A stretch of DNA of 64,000 nt from Salvator merianae. Taxonomy: Eukaryota; Chordata; Lepidosauria; Squamata; Teiidae. Position 1 is the stretch's first letter. Every line of letters starts with the position of its first letter. Location: contig QVOM02000112.1 of the NCBI GenBank assembly GCA_003586115.2, forward strand, positions 45,438,743-45,502,742, written 5' to 3'. Position numbers and translations under genes: made by a program. The notes beneath the pieces were generated by a model that saw only the letters and a list, made by a program, of their open reading frames with translations, searched no databases and was not told the origin of the DNA. Positions 56,606 to 64,000 of the stretch are shown piece by piece.

Positions 56606-57069
56606 GGGCCTTTCTGCACAGACCTTTAATTTGTATTAAGGCTCTGTAGTAAGGGTCCATGTAGTGCACTTCTAGGACACATAGATCTACACATTAGTGC
56701 AAATCTATGAGGCCATTGATCCACTCTGTCTGCACAAAACAGAGTGAGATCCGGATTAAGGGAGGCCTTTATCCAGATCTCTAGACCCGATTAACTGCAT
56801 CTACCAGAGGGACAAGGAGTCCTGATCTGGAACACGGGAGGCACTTTCTTGTGTTTGGGAGTACCAGGGGGTGCCTTTCAATGAAAACTCACCCCCCAGA
56901 GATCCTGAGGCTAGGAAATTTTGTTCCTGGATTTCCAAAGCACAGGGGTGCGCCATGGCATTGTAGATGGCACTGATCCCACCTGTGCCTCCCCATGATT
57001 CGGACCAGTGGGCCAAGCTAATCCAAACCCACTGATCTGGATTTCGAGCAGGTAAGAGCAGAAAGAACC
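56606..57069. mobile_element. non-autonomous DNA transposon, GGnCnTTTCTGC family
   Basis: The left end GGGCCTTTCTGCAC is matched by the inverted right end GGTTCTTTCTGC. The interior has its own inverted blocks around atccggatt and ctggatttcg. No transposase. Confidence 0.6.
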
Positions 57070-60000
57070 ACAGTTCTGAAACAAATGACAGCTGCAGTAT
57101 CTATCCAGCTATCTATCTAACTGACTATCTATCTGTATTACAAAATCCATGACCTTAGCAGGCATATAATCTTGGAAAGCTGTTTAAAAAAAAAAAAAGA
57201 GACAGAGAGCGAGAGCAGGACAAAGTTACCTAAAGGAAAGAAGAAGGAAAAACAGAGTTGGTACGGTTAATGTACGTACCAGAAAAGGCAGGAAATGCAC
57301 AGACAGCAGACTCCAAAGCAACACTTGACAACTGAAGTATTTTCCCCAACTTCTTCTGGAGTTTTCACCTTCTTCAAGGGAAAAAGAAGGGAGAATGGAT
57401 AATCTAGAGATTTCAGGATATCTACAGCTGTCTGATACTGTCAGTCCATGATTCTAGCCCTGTTCTGGTTTGTTTTTCTTTTGTTTTAATTTCCCTTTCC
57501 TATACACAATTACTTCTGGAAATACGATCAAAGAGTGCTATAATGTTATTCACAAGAATAAGACATCCCCTAGGTCCATGAAGTGTCTGCTAAAATTGCC
57601 AAGCAAACTACAAGTAACAACAGAAAGGCAGTTGGGGATGAGAAAACAAATGTTGTGCAACAGCTTTGGAGTTTTCTAATGCATTTGGGAGAATGGGAAC
57701 CAGGAGTTCTATTTGTACTTGTTATATAAGGCCCTAAGCGGGAACCAGTTAATCTCTCCCACGGTGAGATGTGCTTGGAGCCTGCCGATGTCTCTGCAAG
57801 GGGTAGATGCTACTCTCTACTCTTTTGTTACCTAGGAAACAGAAGCATTCATGCTTTTCATCATCCCAATATATTAAGCAACTCTGAAACAACTGTGCAA
57901 CATCTCTCTTGTTCATCAGTTGTTTACAATCTCCTTCCATAAATGTTGCCTTATGGCAACTGAAGATGAGTAAAGATGCGTTTGTCTACCCCAGTTTTGG
58001 TTCTGATTTAAGATGCAGACAGACCTTTCTGTACAACTAACCAGAAACCAAGGAAAGAGAATTTTATACAGACAAACTCTCTCTCTCTCTCTCTCTCTTT
58101 TTATCCTAGTACCTCTATACTAAGACAAGATCCTAATGCAGTTCTATAGAAAAATTTGGCAAGGAAAAACAAAAAGGGAATTTTTCTACCTCTTCTGGAG
58201 TTTCTAGTTGTTCCCAGCAATGTGAAGGTATCATGTTCTTTCCATAGGAATACTCAAGGGAAGGGTGAGCAAGGTAGGTAGGTGGGAAACAGGGTAGTGG
58301 AGACAGAGGTGGAGAGATGCAGAACGGACTAGCTCTGTCAATGGTCCCATTGAATGACTAACCAGGAGCTGATGCCCCTAAAGCCACCAATGCACACACA
58401 AGATTTGGTTTTCCAAATCAACAAGGACTGTCACATCCTTTCTGATTCCCAAGCCGCTGCAGGGGGTGCAGACTAGCTGCCAGTGATCCTCTCCACTTGG
58501 TAGTGCTAGGCAGTATGGAGCAGCTATCGATAGGCAGCGCCTACTTATGCCAGTCAAGCCCTGGAGAAGAAGTTGAGTCCAAACTAGTCACTGGCTTGCA
58601 ATGTTTCTGAGACAGAAAGGACCCATTTCCCTGGACTTTTCATTCTACAAAGAAATGGTTCTTCCAAAAGAGACTGACAGTGTTCCAGCCCTCTTGACAG
58701 AAAGACACAGAGACCTTTCTCCTACTGGGGAAGCAAAAGCAACCAAAGAAAAGGTCTAAGTTGGAAATTATGACAGAGAGATTCTGAATGGGATATGAAG
58801 AAGCTGTCATGAAGGAATAGCTTCAGGTACATGCCCAGGCTCAAGTATAAAAGAATAACATTTATAGTGGGCTGCTATTCCTCACACCCAGTACCATCTC
58901 TACATCCCTGATATACATCATTACTTTGATTGAATTGTGTCACAGCCAACCAGTTTGTTTGCAAACGCCTTTAAGATATTGTCAAAATATAATGATTTTA
59001 CAAGGCAAGTCACTATATCAGCGTCATATGTGGCCTGTCGGTCTACTGGGATGATGGTGCACCTACCCAGGAGAAGCATCAGAACAAGATAGTCTGTTCA
59101 GGCTTTTTTATCTATATTTTAGGAAGCGGGAGTTTTCTCTCAGATAAAGCAAAGACTTGGGGGAAAAAAAGACAGAGGAAAATATTGCAGAAGTCAGAAC
59201 AAAGATCTGGAAGAGACGGGACTAAGAATGAGCTGAGACATCTAACTGAGAAGAGAAGAGAAGTGACAGAAACACTGAAAAGAAAATAATAATACAGGTG
59301 GATTTGTAACAACTAAAGTGCTGCAGGCAGGAATATATTTATAAAAGACACTTGGGAGGTTTGGTGCGGGAACTGATGAATAAAGCTGCTAATGAAAGCG
59401 TAATTCTCCAGAGCCTGTCAGTCTACTCCTTCAGCCGGGAAGTGCTGGGTTATTCAGTGGCTTTGAGGCCAAAGTGTTGACAGTAATATTCTTGTGCCTA
59501 AGTGAGTTTAAAAGGAACCTAACTGAGCTTTGTACAACTTGGTAACCATGTGCTTTTAAAACTGTGTAATCATGTACTTATATAATTCTGGAAACAAGAT
59601 ACTTTCACGTACAATTCTGAAATCCCATTCTTGAAAGCCCTATAATATAGTGATCTTCATTTCTTTGTGCTTATTCATTTTAATGAAATCTTATATTTAT
59701 CCCATTTGTATCATGATTGCCCCATAGACAGCTATCACACCTGCTTGGTTGCAATATCCAACAAACTGCACACTAGGGGACTCAAACTGATGAAGGTCTG
59801 GTTAGTGGCAGTGAAGTCAAGAAGGTAGGCTATAGGACAGTCAAGTCAGCAAGGACCAAGGATTGGGCTTTTCTCTGCTGATTTTTGGCATCAGTGACTG
59901 AAATAGCCACTACATGTAGAATTACTAACACAGTAAGATTGTAACACAAAATGATAATGATAGTGAAGGATCACTGCATTCAGTGGCAGGACTGGAATAT

Positions 60001-60207
60001 TGCCACACAACAACACAAATCTGCATTTTCTTTCTAATCTATGCAACATGGAGGGCAAACAAGAAACAAGTAAAATGGTTCCATTTTGGTTTTCTTTACA
60101 TGAAAGCTGGCACACCTTGGAGCTGCAGAGGACTATTTTGCTAGACCTATTCTGAGTTTCCGTGAGCCTGGGCTCAGGTTGCTGGTTTCTTGCCTATAAG
60201 GCAAACA

Positions 60208-60211
<4 letters not shown>
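57070..60211. other. intronic non-coding stretch, nothing firmly recognised
   Basis: Simple repeats only: a tatc-rich tract at 57105-57137, an A run at 57184-57197 and (CT)n at 58077-58098. No exon supported. Confidence 0.45.

Positions 60212-60245
<34 letters not shown>
60212..60245. repeat. (GT)n microsatellite
   Basis: Seventeen uninterrupted GT units. Confidence 0.97.
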
Positions 60246-60249
<4 letters not shown>

Positions 60250-61739
60250 GTTATAGCCTGAATCAGTTTGCTCAAATTTATTGTATGACATCCAGAAGTC
60301 AACCCAAGGCAATGATGTGGCTTGAAAACATCAGGTCTGCCTCAGGATTTCAGAGAGTGAAAATAGAAAAGCCACAATTTTATGATAAGACACTTATTCC
60401 ATATACAGAAAGAATCCCTGGCATATACACTTCAAAAGAGTCCCAATTTAAAAAAGAGGAAAAGCTTAAAACCACGCTCACATCTCCACTTACAAATGGA
60501 GACACCCACTGCTGCCACATTTCCATTTGTGGTGGCAGCAGGAGTCTCATGATGATCACGCTGCTCCATTTCTGGACGTGATTGCCATCAGAGGCACCAA
60601 TTTTGTGAAGCCTGTAATGAAATCACCTCGCTCCATCCTTCTGTAAAACACCATCTGGGCTTTAAAATCCTTCCATTTCTCCTCTGGCAGAAATCCTGTT
60701 AAAGGACTACTCTCTTTAGATTTCCCTCCTATTTCTAGCCATTTTCTAGCTATTTCTCACTTCAAACTGTTTGAACTGACACACAACTTGCATTGCCAGA
60801 GTTTCCTTCTGACCTGAGGAAGAATTGCTTACAATCTTTCTACCCAATCACAACAGCAGAACCAGAACATATAAATAAATTGGAGGTAACATGATCTCCA
60901 CTGATTAAAAAAAAAGGGAGCTCCATCATCACTTGAGTAAAAAAACTCAGGCTTTTCACTCTGAGAAGAAAGACTCAAATATGAAGACTCATAATTGAAG
61001 AAGGCTAGGGGAGAGAAAAAACCTTGTTCAGGTTTGCCAAAGTATTTCTGATTCCCTTTTTTGGTCTTGCAATAGTGTCAGTTGTCAAGTAGAAAATGTT
61101 TTTAAACCTGGGCTACAATTTCCTCATTGGAAGTCTGCATTCTCTGCAACAGGCAACAAACTTCACAAAACATGTCTATAAGCCTAGCAAGAATGGCCCT
61201 TTATTTATTTACCTCTCTTTCAGATTTTGATTGTCTTGTGGAGTGGACCTCTTTTGTCCACATGCAGGTACAAACTAGAGAGGCCCCGCCTCTGCTAACT
61301 ACTTCTGCTATGATCTGTCTGTATGAGACAGAGTGTATTCAGATCAGGAGGCCCAAAATGACCTCCTGGTCAGCTTTAGATCCAAAATACCAGCAGATCT
61401 CAATAACAAGGTCCATTGGTGTACTAAGGTCATGGAGGACCCATTTTGGCAGCACACTTTGGCTCCAAGGCCAAGAACTTTCATCCCTGGCTGTCAGGAC
61501 AGATTGGGATCAGCCCCTGTCTGATTCAGGTCCACAGATCCAGACATACACAGGTAAGTGTATAACTAAGGACACAAACTCTTTTTCTACTACTTGTTTA
61601 AGACAAAGTCTATTGTGCTAACAGAAAAATGCAATGATGGAAAGGGTTACTTACAGCTTTCATTTCAGGAAGAAAATCCTTAAGCCTATGAGCTCATTAT
61701 AGAAAATTCCCCTGTAAAGGTTCCCATTGCAGCACTCAC

Positions 61740-61908
61740 CTGTATGACTAATGTTGCTTTATGTTTCTTGCTGTACATACTGGGCTTGAATCCAACTGTT
61801 ATGCAAGTTCCTGCTGAGTCAAGTGGAAGAAGTTCCCCAGCTTGGGGTGATACAAAAAATTCTGGATCACTGCCTGTTAGGAAGTATGCTGTATAAGGCT
61901 CTGGATAC
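61740..61908 (-). CDS. CFAP47-like gene, penultimate coding exon
   Basis: A strong acceptor (TTCCTCTGCTGTTCACTAG, before 61908) and a perfect donor (CAG then GTGAGT, after 61740) bound 169 bases. One base completes the previous codon, then 56 codons follow, ending in phase 0. The peptide (YPEPYTAYFLTGSDPEFFV, SPQAGELLPLDSAGT, VGFKPSMYSKKHKATLVIQ) has the F-V-P-GEL-P and VGF-P patterns of MSP/ASH domains of axonemal proteins, and its details fit CFAP47. It continues directly into the exon at 49494-49703. Confidence 0.78.
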
Positions 61909-62289
61909 CTAGTGAACAGCAGAGGAAATATTATCACATATATCGTAGGACATACAGGAGAGCAGCAATTAAACATTAATGATGCTACACCAGTGGGCAT
62001 ACCATTATTTGGGTTAGTAAGCTAGGATATTGATTTTCTTAGGCAGCCAATTACATGGATTTTGTGAAACAGAATCATAAAAATAATTGCTAGCAATAGT
62101 TTTGAAAACAAAAGGGATGACAGGATTTTAAATGCAAGTCCCATTTCTACTCCTTATTGTTCACAGTACTATAACTAATGGTTGTTGGCTTTCTTGGGTA
62201 GCAAGAGAAAGTTGTCTTCCATGAAATGATAGGCTTTTAATTGTTAAGGGCAGGGCTATGAGTAAAAGTCACAAAATTATTTTTGGGGG

Positions 62290-62452
62290 ATATAGAAAAT
62301 TATGTTTAGCTCCATCCTAATGCTGTTCTGTTAGGGCTGGGCTGGGGTGGGAGGTGTTCATTGTGTTTAATATGATATACTTGTATTGGATATTGTGACC
62401 CATACTGAGATCTTCAGATGAAGGGCAAGGTACAAATGCTTAGAAATAAATA
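62290..62452 (+). mobile_element. L2-type LINE 3' end
   Basis: attgtgacccatactgagat then gaagggcaaggtacaaatgc and ttagaaataaataa resembles the L2 3' terminus at 39680-39843, more diverged. Confidence 0.45.
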
Positions 62453-62939
62453 ACAGTACAGGGCTTCTCACCTCTGACTACTGCAATCAGAGGGAGAGGC
62501 AGCATAGTTCAGGGAAGAGGAGAAAATGAGGATTAAGTGTTCTGAGCATGGAAAGAGGAAATACACCCCACAGCTGACTATTTAGAGGAATTGAACTGAT
62601 GGGAGCATTAGGGATTCCAGCTTTTAACCTTCCAAATGTTCCTCAAGGAGGCTGGAACGGAGCCTTCCATAATAACTACAGGCTGCAGGAAATCTCACAC
62701 AGAAAAGCTTACTGTACAATTACCACAAATGTAACACCCACTTCAAAAATCCTAAGCCCAATTATTTACAAAAAAATATTGACTCACAAAGTTCTAAATA
62801 AAAGAAGCCTGTCACTTAAGTGTTAGAAACATAATTCTCAGATTACCAAATATCCATTCTCTGCATGGTAGCTGAGGAAAATAATTGCAGTCCCTCATTA
62901 TGGAATAGGTAAAAGTACGTAGCAAGAAAATGGACTCAC

Positions 62940-62975
62940 CTGAATGGCATGAGTCGGGAGAAGTAGCTTTTATCC
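62940..62975 (-). CDS. CFAP47-like gene, short upstream exon
   Basis: A donor CAG then GTGAGT (after 62940) ends a short open segment whose last two bases, with the first base of the 61740-61908 exon, complete an Arg codon. The peptide is DKSYFSRLMPF, followed across the junction by RYPEPY. Acceptors are possible before 62975 (CACCAGCAG), 62978 or 62985. A strong branch point, TACTAAT, lies about 50 bases upstream. I chose 62975 as the nearest strong CAG. It is a microexon-like 36-46 bases. Confidence 0.6.
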
Positions 62976-64000
62976 CTGCTGGTGCCTTAAAGAGCATCTA
63001 TTACTAACATAAGGATTAGTACTTTATCGAAAATTTCTGCTTCAAAATATACAAGCACAAGATCCCTTTCTTCAGCACACTGCATCCCAGGGCCCAGTGT
63101 CCCTCCACCTACACTGAAGCTGCTTGGATGCCAGCAACCAACCCCACCCCCAAAGGATGCACAAAGTTGTGCTCCATGGGGAGAAGCAAAATTCACCATG
63201 GGTTGTAGAGTGAGACTGGACCAGATGCCAGCAGCCATCCAGCCCACCACCCCCCAGCCAGGGTTGATGGGCCAATGAATCTCTGGGTCTCTGACTGGCG
63301 TGCCGTGAATCACCAAAGTTTGGGAAACCCTGATCTAGATCAAATCTCCACCTTCCAGGCTGAAGAAAGAGCTGAGATTCTGGAAACAGAGATCCAATTT
63401 TGATTCTCTAATATTGATACAGCCCCATAGGAGAAACTGGAATGCATGGAACTGAAGGACCCAATGCTTCCTTCATCTCTTGACAAGCTGCTAACTAAAG
63501 GAATTATAAGGAGGCAGCATAGCACAATACCATTTATTTCCAGCAGGAGGGGAGTTGCTTTTAAAGTAGTTGTGCTTACTTCTGCCTTGCTGAGAAGACC
63601 TAGTATAGCAAAGTGTAGCCTTAAAGACAAGAGGATTTTGAAAACAGCATCCACACATTGTCCAAACTGTTCCTATCAATTAAGTCTTGTTAACATAAGG
63701 CAATCAACAGGGGTGAAGTTTAATATTGCAGTTACAAGATAAGTCAGCGGGCATTTTTGAAGAAAATGACATCAACTACAGGTGTATAAAGGGCTGATCA
63801 TTTATCATCATTGATCATCACTGATCACATTATGTTCCTGTACTGTCATTTTAATGAATTATTTTAGGGCATGATGTTTAGATACCAAAAGATATTGCAG
63901 CTCTACAGATGACCCTACAGAACCTTTGGAAAGAAAGGTCCAAACTCTTGAATAAGATATGAATTTGTTGCAGTTAGGTAATTCAGCCAAGCATCATTAC
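62976..64000. other. non-coding stretch, presumably intron
   Basis: No further exon could be supported. Frames at 62987-63316 and 63340-63742 lack motifs and consensus splice sites. Confidence 0.45.

Larger units (their letters stand above)
49704..61739 (-). other. 12-kb intron of the CFAP47-like gene
   Basis: The intron is bounded by GTGAGT at 61739-61734 and TTTCAG at 49709-49704. It holds repeats listed separately and no supported exon. The longer frames inside (for example 56184-56669) have no motifs and no good splice sites. Confidence 0.6.

Noticed and set aside
60162..60581. 139-codon plus frame with a cysteine/valine repeat
   Set aside because: The CVCV stretch is the (GT)n microsatellite and the remainder has no motif or splice support.

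Overview
The window is vertebrate nuclear DNA from a draft assembly and most resembles a squamate reptile (lizard or snake). The evidence is the repeat mixture: CR1 and L2-type LINE fragments, an L1 remnant, a BovB-like fragment, tRNA-derived SINEs, many short inverted-repeat DNA transposons, and host exons that look like a cilia gene. No bacterial-type genes, operons or CRISPR arrays are visible. Two runs of N mark assembly gaps (20899-20919 and a single N at 42587).

The main feature is a complete, very young endogenous retrovirus on the minus strand, 8179-15298, flanked by a perfect 6-bp target duplication (AGTTGT). Its two 382-bp LTRs look identical base for base. In transcription order it has a 5' LTR, a primer-binding site matching 18 of 18 bases of the tRNA-Trp 3' end, gag, a textbook GGGAAAC -1 frameshift site with a predicted pseudoknot, pro (dUTPase plus protease), pol, env, a polypurine tract and the 3' LTR. 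It is mosaic. The dUTPase-protease arrangement and frameshift signal are betaretrovirus-like. The tRNA-Trp site, the lack of a G-patch, the pro-pol layout and the Env surface/transmembrane type (internal fusion peptide between cysteines, CX6CC) are alpharetrovirus-like. The Env leader is long, basic and betaretroviral in style. Three in-frame stops interrupt otherwise open frames: UAG between pro and pol, UGA in integrase and UGA in the Env TM subunit.

The host gene content is at the right end. Three minus-strand exons (62940-62975, 61740-61908, 49494-49703) splice in phase and encode the C-terminus of a protein I read as CFAP47, a cilia/flagella protein, ending in a stop codon and a nearby AATAAA. 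A further candidate terminal exon (47390-47682, minus) is unidentified.

The rest is repeat-derived or featureless DNA. It includes two solo LTRs of one family in opposite orientation, each with its own 5-bp duplication (16925-17474 and 19035-19673), and two ~830-bp copies of one inverted-repeat element (15718-16546 and 33416-34253). A GC-rich hAT-like element carrying a 28-bp minisatellite sits inside a CR1 fragment (26042-26508). Other items are an L1 3' end with a 16-bp target duplication (3366-4104), several hairpin MITEs, and an exact 1406-bp tandem repeat at the single N (41181-43993) that is most likely an assembly error.
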